Source: Flavobacteriales bacterium UBA7382 (GTDB taxonomy: Bacteria; Bacteroidota; Bacteroidia; Flavobacteriales_D; Sanyastnellaceae). From it: 17,619 nt of DNA. The stretch lies in assembly GCA_002469765.1 (NCBI GenBank), contig DKNS01000134.1, positions 2,564-20,182 of the forward strand, given 5' to 3'. The position numbers were made by a program, and so were the translations under genes. Of the stretch, positions 1 through 7,117 are shown piece after piece. The number at the start of each line of letters is the position of its first letter. The stretch's first letter is position 1. The notes beneath the pieces are model-generated. The model was not told the DNA's origin, made no database searches, and saw only the letters and a list, made by a program, of their open reading frames with translations.

Positions 1-1950
1 GCGCTTCACCCAGGGCTCTCCTGAACCATGGGCTTTGAACACGTAAGTGCCGCGCACAGGAGGCAATTGGAAAGACAACCTCGCTTCGCATGCCCCATGG
101 GCGATCCGAGATCCATTGGGGGAGTAAAGCTCCCATAAGTCACCGACCATATGGACTGGCACTTGAACCGTCACATGACCGTCTGTTGTCGGGTTGGGGT
201 ACAGCTGCCCTTCCGTCATGTGAGACTCCCGCACATCAGAAGTGACCGGGATACTCAAGGTCAATTCCGACACCAATTCAGGCGCGGCACCTTGGGATTC
301 GAACAATTCCTGAAAGGCCTGAATGGTGCTGTCCTGGATGTCAAACATGGGATTGACCCAACGGGGAGGCATCGCCTGGTACCAAACACGCACGTCCACG
401 TCCACATTCGAACCGAGCGGGAGTTCTGCCACCATGTCGTAGGTCACGAGGTCTTTGCCCGCTCCTGAATTCTCCGTGAAGTCGGAATCGGACAGCGCCT
501 GGCCTTCCACCCTTGTGGTGTCGTACACCGCATGGTCGAAGGAGAACCCCAACGGCAGCAAGCGATTGTCCTTGGCAGAACTTGCTGCCCGCTCCAACAG
601 GTTGGTGGGGGCGCCAGTCACATCCACCGCGACCAACTCATACACCTGCACGTCGTCCTCCTGGGAAATGACGTCAAAGTGAGGTTCAAACGCCTCCAAG
701 CCGCCTTCATCCACCCCGTGGAGGAATCCGCCTTGAGACCATCGGCCGTTGTGCCAAAGGGTGTCGCTTCCCTGCTTCGCAACCACCTCAATCCAGGCAC
801 GACGTGCTGGGTAGCCGGACGGGAATTTGTGCCCCGCCTTGTTTGCGACTTCCAAGGTCAGCGTGCCCAGGCCATCCACCCACTCGGCTTGGAGGACTTG
901 AAGACCCACGGTCTCTTGTCGAAGCAACTGCCGAGTCCAAGCCAACGTGCTGTCGAATTGCGCCTCGCTTGCGGCCAATCCCAACAACTCCGTGTTGTCG
1001 CGCATGATTTCAAGCATTTGGGCGTTGCCACCCACCAAGATGTGCTTGCGGAAGGGCGCGCGAGGTCCCAACGACGCTTGCCCTGAAGCGATGATGACGC
1101 CTCCGTCCACCAGCGGCATGTGGCAGTCCTGGCAATCTCTGGGCGTCTCCCCGTCGTCGGCAAAGGCTGAATTCAGCCACTCGTGGTACGTGGCTTGCTC
1201 CACGTAATCCTGCCCCGTCAAGTTCCCCTCGATGTCGGCTGTTTGGGTGACCAAGGAGTGGCAGCCTGCACACGCTTCTGACCCGTCAAGGTGGGCGCCG
1301 TATTGAATGTTTTGGTACGGCGTGTACAACTGCATAGGCGCTTGCTGCAACGGCGCATCGTCCTTCCCTGCACCGTAAGGACCGTAAATGGTCAGCGAAT
1401 CAAACTCGAGCTCTCCACTGAAGGCGCTGCCCGCGGAAGTCGCTTGTTGGTGGCAGGCCACGCAACTCACGCCATCCAAAGCCAAGCTGTCCTGAAACAC
1501 CTGGGCCATGCTGTAGTGCTCTTCCCCCAAGTGGTGTGCGTTGAAATGCCCCAAGGGTGCATGGCACGAGGTGCATTTGTCTTCGAGTTCCAACTGATGG
1601 TTGGGGTTGACGGCCACTTCGTGTGCGACCTTGGCCCTCCAAAACGGATCCATGGCACTGTTGGCCATCAGAGAGCTCATCCACTGGTCAGTCGGATTGA
1701 CGTCCTCCCCTTCTGCGCTCACATTCGCCAGGGCTGCTTGATCATGACCATGGCAGCCAGCGCACACCCCACTGCCCGTGAACAGGGCGTTGGACGAATC
1801 TGGCAACGCCTCGTAAGCGGTCAGAAAAGCTCGACTGTGGTAGGGGTTCCCCAACACATGGAGCCCCGCTGGCCTCAAGGACCAAGAGGCAAGCACCAAA
1901 GCACCAGCTGCAGCCAACGCCCAAATCAGTCGTGTCCTTTGGCTTTTCAT
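1..1950 (-). CDS. Secreted pentaheme c-type cytochrome with T9SS type A sorting domain (3' end cut by window edge)
   Basis: The visible 650 residues hold five CXXCH heme-binding motifs, at C63-H67, C126-H130, C163-H167, C227-H231 and C273-H277. A signal peptide comes first (KSQRTR, then a hydrophobic stretch at about 8-22). After the heme region there is a HKFPSGYPARR motif (374-384), a type I have seen in multiheme cytochrome families, then a beta-rich region. The C-terminus is a Por/T9SS type A sorting domain starting at LYPNPTTDG (583-591) with GTYVFKA near the end, so only a few residues should be missing. The ATG at 1950 is firm because an in-frame TGA lies immediately upstream. The gene is 33 bases downstream of the DUF721 gene on the same strand and may be cotranscribed. 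Heme would be attached in the periplasm before export through the outer membrane. The electron donor, acceptor or substrate cannot be read from the sequence; no known catalytic multiheme enzyme is recognised. Confidence 0.88.
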   Translation of the reverse strand, partial: MKSQRTRLIWALAAAGALVLASWSLRPAGLHVLGNPYHSRAFLTAYEALPDSSNALFTGSGVCAGCHGHDQAALANVSAEGEDVNPTDQWMSSLMANSAMDPFWRAKVAHEVAVNPNHQLELEDKCTSCHAPLGHFNAHHLGEEHYSMAQVFQDSLALDGVSCVACHQQATSAGSAFSGELEFDSLTIYGPYGAGKDDAPLQQAPMQLYTPYQNIQYGAHLDGSEACAGCHSLVTQTADIEGNLTGQDYVEQATYHEWLNSAFADDGETPRDCQDCHMPLVDGGVIIASGQASLGPRAPFRKHILVGGNAQMLEIMRDNTELLGLAASEAQFDSTLAWTRQLLRQETVGLQVLQAEWVDGLGTLTLEVANKAGHKFPSGYPARRAWIEVVAKQGSDTLWHNGRWSQGGFLHGVDEGGLEAFEPHFDVISQEDDVQVYELVAVDVTGAPTNLLERAASSAKDNRLLPLGFSFDHAVYDTTRVEGQALSDSDFTENSGAGKDLVTYDMVAELPLGSNVDVDVRVWYQAMPPRWVNPMFDIQDSTIQAFQELFESQGAAPELVSELTLSIPVTSDVRESHMTEGQLYPNPTTDGHVTVQVPVHMVGDLWELYSPNGSRIAHGACEARLSFQLPPVRGTYVFKAHGSGEPWVKR

Positions 1951-1983
1951 TCAATTTGCAATGTGCATCCGATCCTGCGAACA

Positions 1984-2322
1984 TCAGAGGATGCGAACCT
2001 TGAGAACCACAGTTTTGCCCATGTGTTCATTGATTCGGTCGGCAACTTCCTGCTTTGCGTGCTGAAATTCCTCTTTAAGAGGGCCACTGTCAAGCATGCA
2101 AATCAACGTACCATCGCGCTGCAGCCGCAGCTTTCGGGTTCGGTTTTCCACCGCTTGGCCAAACACCTCCGCCCATACTTTTCGCACATCCATCTCCTGC
2201 ATCTTCCCATCTATGCGCGACACCTTCATGAAGTGTTGGATGACGTCTGCCAGAGGTCGAGAGCTGTTCTCTGCGCGCTCGTGGTCGGCCGAATTGCGCA
2301 AGGGCGGGCGCTTCCTTCTCAT
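1984..2322 (-). CDS. DUF721 family protein, DciA-like
   Basis: This small basic protein of 112 residues matches the DUF721 pattern: a helical segment (PLADVIQHFMKVSRIDGKMQ), a VRKVWAEVFGQAVENRTRKL segment in which the conserved tryptophan is visible, then a beta-rich end with LICMLDSGPLKEEFQHAKQE and NEHMG..VVLKVRIL. DUF721 is the core of DciA, which helps load the replicative helicase DnaB in bacteria lacking DnaC, so a replication role is likely by family. Its start overlaps the recF stop by four bases (ATGA), which suggests translational coupling to another DNA-replication and repair gene. The protein is short and lacks the long extensions found in some DciA proteins. Assignment to the family is good; the precise role is inferred. 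Confidence 0.85.
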   Translation of the reverse strand: MRRKRPPLRNSADHERAENSSRPLADVIQHFMKVSRIDGKMQEMDVRKVWAEVFGQAVENRTRKLRLQRDGTLICMLDSGPLKEEFQHAKQEVADRINEHMGKTVVLKVRIL

Positions 2323-3443
2323 GAGACTTCGGATTCAATAGGAGACACTTCCCCTTCATTCACCTCAAACACTTTCACATCGGCACCGGTTTGCTCAAAC
2401 ATGGCAGGAATCCGTCCGAGGTGGGTGTCTGTAATGAACACTTGGCCAAACGCTCCATTGGTTACCCTCCGCATCAAAGCTCCCACACGCTTCTCGTCAA
2501 TTTTGTCAAAAATGTCATCAAGCAGCAACACCGGCTTCACGCCAGTCGCTTCTTCAATGAAGGCGAATTGCGCAAGCCGCAAGGAAACCAAAAACGATTT
2601 CTGTTGCCCTTGGCTTCCAAACCTGTTCAGCGCGTGCTCTCCCAGCTTGAAAATCACATCGTCTTTGTGCACGCCGATTGTGGTGCGTCGCAGCCTGCGG
2701 TCGTCATCCTGGGCCTGCTCCATCATTTCTTCAATGGCTTGAGCATCGCCCACAACATGGGTCTTCAAGGCCAACGTCACCACCTCTGCCCCGCCTGAGA
2801 TTTCCTTGTATGTCGACAAGAACCCCGGAAGGAAGTCATTCATGAAAGTGGCTCGGGCCGATGCAATTTTCGCTGCTTTGGGGGCCATTCGAGCATTCCA
2901 AGACGACAGCATGGTTGCGTCGAACGTTCTGTTTTCCGCGAAATATCGGAGCAGGGCATTGCGCTGGGATAGCGACTTGTTGACGTCAATGAGGGCTTCC
3001 AAATACCCCCTGTCGTATTGGCTGATGACGGTGTCCAGCCATTTTCGACGCATTTCGCTTCCGTCATGGATCAAGGCGGCATCGTCCGGGGCGATCATCA
3101 CGGCGGGGAACAATCCGATGTGGTCGGCAAGCCTGGTGTACAATTTGTCGTTGCGCTTGAACTGTTTCTTCGTGCCTCGTTTCAGACCGCAGCTCACCCT
3201 TTCTTGGGCAGCCAGGCGCTCAAAATCACCTTGCACCAGCATGAACGGCTCGCCATGGGCAATATTTTGACCGTCGATGGGGTTGAAATAGCTCTTGCAA
3301 AAGCACAGGTAATGCACGGCGTCCAGGACGTTTGTCTTCCCGCTCCCGTTGTCTCCAAGGAAGCAATTCACTTGATTCCCAAGCACCAAGTCCGCACCTC
3401 GGTGGTTTTTGAAATTGACCAAATGAAGTTCCTTCAAACGCAT
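2319..3443 (-). CDS. recF: DNA replication/repair protein RecF
   Basis: RecF is an SMC-like ATPase that binds gapped DNA and helps load RecA with RecO and RecR. The 374 residues have the normal RecF length and layout: the N-terminal LKELHLVNFKNHR segment, Walker A at 30-37 (GDNGSGKT), the LFPAVMIAPDD segment near 111-121, an ABC-type signature at 276-283 (GSQGQQKS), and Walker B at 304-310 (PVLLLDD) followed by IFDKID and the ITDTH switch at 337-341. The start at 3443 gives the standard MRLKELHL N-terminus. The gene is first in a minus-strand group, is coupled to the DUF721 gene by ATGA overlap, and diverges from the TPR gene across 41 bases. Confidence 0.97.
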   Translation of the reverse strand: MRLKELHLVNFKNHRGADLVLGNQVNCFLGDNGSGKTNVLDAVHYLCFCKSYFNPIDGQNIAHGEPFMLVQGDFERLAAQERVSCGLKRGTKKQFKRNDKLYTRLADHIGLFPAVMIAPDDAALIHDGSEMRRKWLDTVISQYDRGYLEALIDVNKSLSQRNALLRYFAENRTFDATMLSSWNARMAPKAAKIASARATFMNDFLPGFLSTYKEISGGAEVVTLALKTHVVGDAQAIEEMMEQAQDDDRRLRRTTIGVHKDDVIFKLGEHALNRFGSQGQQKSFLVSLRLAQFAFIEEATGVKPVLLLDDIFDKIDEKRVGALMRRVTNGAFGQVFITDTHLGRIPAMFEQTGADVKVFEVNEGEVSPIESEVS

Positions 3444-3456
3444 GGTGCGAATTTCT

Positions 3457-3464
3457 TATTTTTG
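3457..3464 (+). promoter_or_regulatory. Candidate -7 promoter element for the TPR-ribH operon
   Basis: TATTTTTG fits the Bacteroidota -7 consensus TAnnTTTG and lies 20 bases before the TPR start codon in the 41-base divergent gap. No clear TTG -33 element is seen at the usual distance, so the call is weak. No convincing box was found on the opposite strand for recF. Confidence 0.3.
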
Positions 3465-3484
3465 GGCTCCATTACCCAATTACG

Positions 3485-4165
3485 ATGGCTAAGAAAACAA
3501 ACCAAGACGAAACCATGCTCGACGTGGAGGAGCTTTACAGCAAATCTGAAAAATTCGTCGACGACAACAAAAAGCAATTGAGCCTTGGCCTTGGTGCCGT
3601 GGCGGCGGTGATCCTGGTGGTCATCGGATACAACAGCTTGATTGTTGCCCCCAAGAACCAGTCTGCTGAAGAGGCAGCGTTCATGGCCGAGCACTACTTC
3701 TCCAAGGACAGCACGGACCTCGCCATGTTGGGTGACGGCCTGAGCGCCGGGTTGGAAGAGGTCTTGAATGACCACAACGGCACCCCAGCCGCGGCACGAG
3801 CAGCCTTCCAATTGGGCATCATGCATCGCGATGCTGCACGTTTCGACGAAGCCGTCGAAGCATTCAGCCAAGCGGAATTCTCTGACGATGTCTTCGGCCC
3901 CCTCGTGGACGCCAACCTCGGCGACTGCTACGTGGAACTCGGCGACCTCGACGCTGCCCAAAGCCGCTTCGCCTCCGCAGCCAAAGCGGCCGGCGCTGGG
4001 CTCGCGGCCAACGCGCTGGCACCGATGTGTGCCTACAAACAAGCCCTCGTTCTCATCGAACTTGGCAACACATCCAAAGCACAGCGGGTGTTGGAAGGCA
4101 TTGCCTCGGATTACCCGAATTCGACTTACACGTCGAGCGCCACCGGTTTGGCCGCCTCCCTTTGA
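3485..4165 (+). CDS. Membrane-anchored tetratricopeptide repeat protein
   Basis: The protein has 226 residues. A charged cytoplasmic N-terminus (1-31) is followed by one transmembrane helix at about 32-54 and then helical repeats. TPR-type pairs are visible around FQLGIMHRDAARFDEAVEAF, LGDCYVELGDLDAAQSRF and YKQALVLIELGNTSKAQRVL. The overall plan resembles the YfgM-like/TPR_21 group, which acts on the periplasmic side of the inner membrane in protein handling, but the exact partner is unknown. It is the first gene of a five-gene plus-strand cluster and sits three bases before ribH. The same pairing, divergent from recF, is familiar from other Bacteroidota genomes. The fold call is confident; the function is not. 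Confidence 0.88.
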   Translation: MAKKTNQDETMLDVEELYSKSEKFVDDNKKQLSLGLGAVAAVILVVIGYNSLIVAPKNQSAEEAAFMAEHYFSKDSTDLAMLGDGLSAGLEEVLNDHNGTPAAARAAFQLGIMHRDAARFDEAVEAFSQAEFSDDVFGPLVDANLGDCYVELGDLDAAQSRFASAAKAAGAGLAANALAPMCAYKQALVLIELGNTSKAQRVLEGIASDYPNSTYTSSATGLAASL

Positions 4166-4168
4166 CGG

Positions 4169-4666
4169 ATGGCGACTGCAGGTCACAACCTCAGTGAACA
4201 CAAGTCCTCTGACTTGCCCAACGGTGCCCACTTTCGAGTGGGCATTGTTGTGTCAGAGTGGAACAGGAAATTCACCGAGCGCATGATGCAGGGGGCCCAA
4301 GAACTCCTTGAGTCAGCCGGCGTGAAGCCAGAAAACATTCGAGTCTCCTGGGTGCCTGGCAGCTACGAACTCGCACTGGGCAGCAGGTGGCACACCGACC
4401 GCGACGACGTGGACGGTGTCATCGCCATTGGAAGCGTCATCCGCGGAGAAACCGCCCACTTCGACTACGTGTGCAGTGGCGCTGCGCAAGGCATCATGGA
4501 CGTGAACCTCTCCTCGGGCAAGCCTGTCATGTTTTGCGTACTTACCGACGACCATCAATCGCAAACGGAGGCCCGCAGCGGGGGCGTCCATGGCAACAAA
4601 GGCGTGGAAGCGGCTGTCGGGCTCCTTCACATGTTGACGCTCAAGCGCACCCTCTCTTCATCCTGA
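4169..4666 (+). CDS. ribH: 6,7-dimethyl-8-ribityllumazine synthase
   Basis: RibH condenses 5-amino-6-ribitylamino-uracil with 3,4-dihydroxy-2-butanone 4-phosphate, the penultimate step of riboflavin synthesis, in the cytoplasm. All main motifs are present in 165 residues: FRVGIVVSEWN (22-32), VPGSYELAL (62-70), GSVIRGETAHFDYV (88-101) with the catalytic-type His at 97, and FCVLTDDHQSQTEARSGG (122-139) with the phosphate-binding Arg at 136, then GNKGVEAA. The first 20 residues form a polar extension typical of the Bacteroidota version. The start lies three bases after the TPR stop codon and the next gene follows after 12 bases, so it is inside the operon. No FMN riboswitch is seen upstream. 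Confidence 0.97.
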   Translation: MATAGHNLSEHKSSDLPNGAHFRVGIVVSEWNRKFTERMMQGAQELLESAGVKPENIRVSWVPGSYELALGSRWHTDRDDVDGVIAIGSVIRGETAHFDYVCSGAAQGIMDVNLSSGKPVMFCVLTDDHQSQTEARSGGVHGNKGVEAAVGLLHMLTLKRTLSSS

Positions 4667-4678
4667 ACATCCTTCCTC

Positions 4679-6517
4679 ATGTCCTTTCGACAACTTGTGA
4701 CCGTGGCCTTGGTGGCCACAAGCTTGAATACAAGCTACGGTCAATACCCGGGCTGGCAGCAAGCTGTATCGTACGACATGGAAGTGACGTTGGACACAGC
4801 GTCACACCAATACCAAGGCCTGGCGAAAGTCACCTACAAGAACAACAGCCCAGAAACCTTGAAGAAGGTGTTTTGGCACTTGTTCTTCAACGCATTCCAG
4901 CCCGGAAGCATGATGGATGTTCGCTCGCGCACCATCGAAGACCCTGACCGACGTGTGGGCAGCCGCATCGCGGAATTGCCGAAGGATGAATGGGGCTGGA
5001 TTCATGTTGGCAATGTGAAGGCCTTCGGCCAAGACGCCGAATTTGAAGAGGATGGGACCATCCTCGTGGTGGACCTCCCCAAAGCGCTTCGTCCGGGAAA
5101 ATCGGTCACGTTTGAATTGAATTGGACTGCACAGGTTCCCCGTCAAATTCGCCGCTCGGGTTGGATGAACAAGGAAGGCGTTGAATACAGCATGACCCAG
5201 TGGTACCCGCGCTTGTGCGAGTTTGACCACCACGGCTGGCACAGCAACCCCTACATCGGGAGGGAGTTTCACGGCATTTGGGGCGACTTCGAAGTTGCCC
5301 TCGATGTGCCGGCGGGATACGTGGTCGCAGCCACCGGAGTTAAAATCTCTGAGAAGCATGCGACTGGAGCCCAAGGAGTCGCAAGGACGCAGTGCACGTT
5401 CAAAGCGGAGGACGTCATCGACTTCGCATGGGCGGCCGATCCCGATTACATCTCAGAATCCGTGACAGTTGGAGATGTCGATCTCACTTTGGTGCACCAA
5501 GCCGACCCTGAAATTGACAGCAACTGGACAGCCCTTGCGCAATACGCTGCCAAGGCCATGGCGTTCATCAATGAAGACATTGGACACTACGCATACCCAA
5601 AATACACTGTGGCTCAAGGGGGCGACGGAGGCATGGAGTACCCCATGATCACCCTGATCACCGGAGAACGCTCGCTGCGGAGCTTGGTGGGCGTGACGGT
5701 CCACGAGATGGCCCACAGCTGGTTCCAAGCCATGGTTGCGACCAACGAAAGCCTGCATGAGTGGATGGACGAAGGCTTCACATCCTGGGCGGAATCGAGG
5801 TGCATGGCCCATCTCTTTGCCGACCCCATGAAGCCTTCAGAAGATCCGCACGGTTGGGCATACGCCAGTTACATACGTCAACACTTGTCCGGCAACGAAG
5901 AACCCCTGATCACCCACGCCGATCACTACAAGACCAACCGCGCCTACGGCGTAGGGGCTTACTCCAAAGGAGAGGTCATGGTCGAGCAAATCGGAGCCAT
6001 CGTTGGTGAGGATGTCCGGGACGCTGCCATGCGTCGCTACTTCAGGGAATGGTCGTTCAAACATCCGGGTCCGCACGATTTCAAGCGCGTTGTCGAACGG
6101 GAGTCTGGATTGGAATTGGATTGGTATTTCCAAGACATGATGCACACCACCAACGCAGTGGACTACCAGGTGGCCGGAGTCCAAGTGCAAAACGACTCAG
6201 CTGTCATTCAATTGGCCAGGTTGGGCGACATGGCGATGCCGCAAGATTTGACCTTCACATGGGAAGACGAAACAACCACGGCAGTGCACATACCACTGGT
6301 CATGATGCGCGGCCACCGTCCGTTGGCCGACGGTGAAATCTTGGCCGCGGATTGGCCGTGGGTGGACCCGAATTACGAGTTGATCTTGCCAACTGGAGGG
6401 AAGCGATTGAAGTCTGTGACATTGAATGCAGCCGGCCTTGTCGCTGACGTGCATCCCGAGAATGACAAGATTGAGTTCAATCTGGCCTTGATTCAGGAAG
6501 CGCTTCAAAGCCACTGA
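4679..6517 (+). CDS. Secreted M1 family metallopeptidase
   Basis: This 612-residue zinc peptidase begins with a signal peptide (SFRQLVTVALVATSLNTSYG, cleavage probably near Gly-Gln at 21-22), so it acts outside the cytoplasm. The zinc site is HEMAH at 342-346 with the third ligand E365 in WMDEGF, giving the exact HExxH-18-E spacing of clan MA(E) M1 enzymes. An M1 beta-sandwich domain precedes it and a helical C-terminal part follows. A tyrosine at 428 (AYSKGE) is a candidate for the transition-state tyrosine. The substrate-binding motif, usually GxMEN, is GGMEY at 317-321. No T9SS sorting domain or lipobox is seen, so a periplasmic location is most likely. It shares a cluster with a second, different M1 gene; peptide nutrition or cell-envelope peptide turnover are both possible. 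Confidence 0.93.
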   Translation: MSFRQLVTVALVATSLNTSYGQYPGWQQAVSYDMEVTLDTASHQYQGLAKVTYKNNSPETLKKVFWHLFFNAFQPGSMMDVRSRTIEDPDRRVGSRIAELPKDEWGWIHVGNVKAFGQDAEFEEDGTILVVDLPKALRPGKSVTFELNWTAQVPRQIRRSGWMNKEGVEYSMTQWYPRLCEFDHHGWHSNPYIGREFHGIWGDFEVALDVPAGYVVAATGVKISEKHATGAQGVARTQCTFKAEDVIDFAWAADPDYISESVTVGDVDLTLVHQADPEIDSNWTALAQYAAKAMAFINEDIGHYAYPKYTVAQGGDGGMEYPMITLITGERSLRSLVGVTVHEMAHSWFQAMVATNESLHEWMDEGFTSWAESRCMAHLFADPMKPSEDPHGWAYASYIRQHLSGNEEPLITHADHYKTNRAYGVGAYSKGEVMVEQIGAIVGEDVRDAAMRRYFREWSFKHPGPHDFKRVVERESGLELDWYFQDMMHTTNAVDYQVAGVQVQNDSAVIQLARLGDMAMPQDLTFTWEDETTTAVHIPLVMMRGHRPLADGEILAADWPWVDPNYELILPTGGKRLKSVTLNAAGLVADVHPENDKIEFNLALIQEALQSH

Positions 6518-6526
6518 CGCCTGCCC

Positions 6527-7087
6527 ATGTTTAGACGACATGTGAATTTCGGGAACCCCTGGGTGGAAGAAGCGGTGCTTGTTGGCTGCGGTTTTGTTCT
6601 GCTGGCTTGGCTTGCCCCTCAAGTGTGGTCCTTTCAGGGACAGTTGCCCATCACTCCACAAAGTCTCCTGGTGGTTCTTTGGCCGTTGATGTGGGGATGG
6701 CGAATCGGAACGGCGACGGTGGTGCTGTATTTGGTTGCGGGTGGCGCGGGGTGTCCTGTGTTTGCAGATGGAGCACATGGATGGCAGCACTTCGCGGGGA
6801 GTACAGGTGGATTTCTGTTGGCTTTCCCTGTGTCTGCCGTGGTGGTGGGATGGCTGTCTGAGATCAACTCAACCATGAAGTACGCGAAAAGCGCTTGCCT
6901 CATGTTGCTTGGCCAATTGACCATTGTGGTGATGGGGCTAATGTGGCAACGGACGATGATCCCTGTGGAAGCTTCCTGGGTGGAAACCATGACAAGCTTG
7001 TTTCCTGCCATTTTGGTTAAATGTGCTTTGGGCACCCTGGTGGTGGTCTTTGTGGGCAGGCTGCTGACCACGCAGAGTCCTGCGTGA
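6527..7087 (+). CDS. bioY: Biotin transporter BioY (S component)
   Basis: BioY is the membrane biotin-binding subunit of an energy-coupling factor transporter. The 186 residues are nearly all hydrophobic with about five to six membrane helices. Family motifs are clear: QLPITPQSL (39-47), LYLVAGGAGCPVFADG (67-82), GSTGGFLLAFP (91-101), and a C-terminal FPAILVKCALGTLV (159-172) with the conserved lysine at 165. No EcfA ATPase or EcfT gene is in the window, so it would use subunits encoded elsewhere or act alone, as described for some BioY proteins. It starts nine bases after the first M1 gene and lies between two M1 peptidase genes. No BirA-type operator was found within this tightly packed cluster. 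Confidence 0.93.
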   Translation: MFRRHVNFGNPWVEEAVLVGCGFVLLAWLAPQVWSFQGQLPITPQSLLVVLWPLMWGWRIGTATVVLYLVAGGAGCPVFADGAHGWQHFAGSTGGFLLAFPVSAVVVGWLSEINSTMKYAKSACLMLLGQLTIVVMGLMWQRTMIPVEASWVETMTSLFPAILVKCALGTLVVVFVGRLLTTQSPA

Positions 7088-7117
7088 TGGCCTACCTTGG
7101 ACGCTCATTCGACCCTC

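Noticed and set aside
1291..2742. Long plus-strand open frame of 483 codons
   Set aside because: It lies antisense to the cytochrome, DUF721 and recF genes, each of which has clear family motifs. Its translation shows no domain and is a by-product of GC-rich codon use.
3444..3484. Promoter for recF on the minus strand of the divergent gap
   Set aside because: TAATTGGG and TAATGGAG were considered but neither fits TAnnTTTG well, so no call was made.
3434..4231. Minus-strand open frame of 265 codons
   Set aside because: It is antisense to the TPR gene and crosses the divergent promoter gap and the starts of both neighbours. No recognisable motif is present.
7097..7117. TTG start seven codons upstream of the second M1 peptidase ATG
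   Set aside because: The ATG at 7118 places the hydrophobic stretch and the lipobox cysteine at usual lipoprotein positions; the extension only adds a polar segment.
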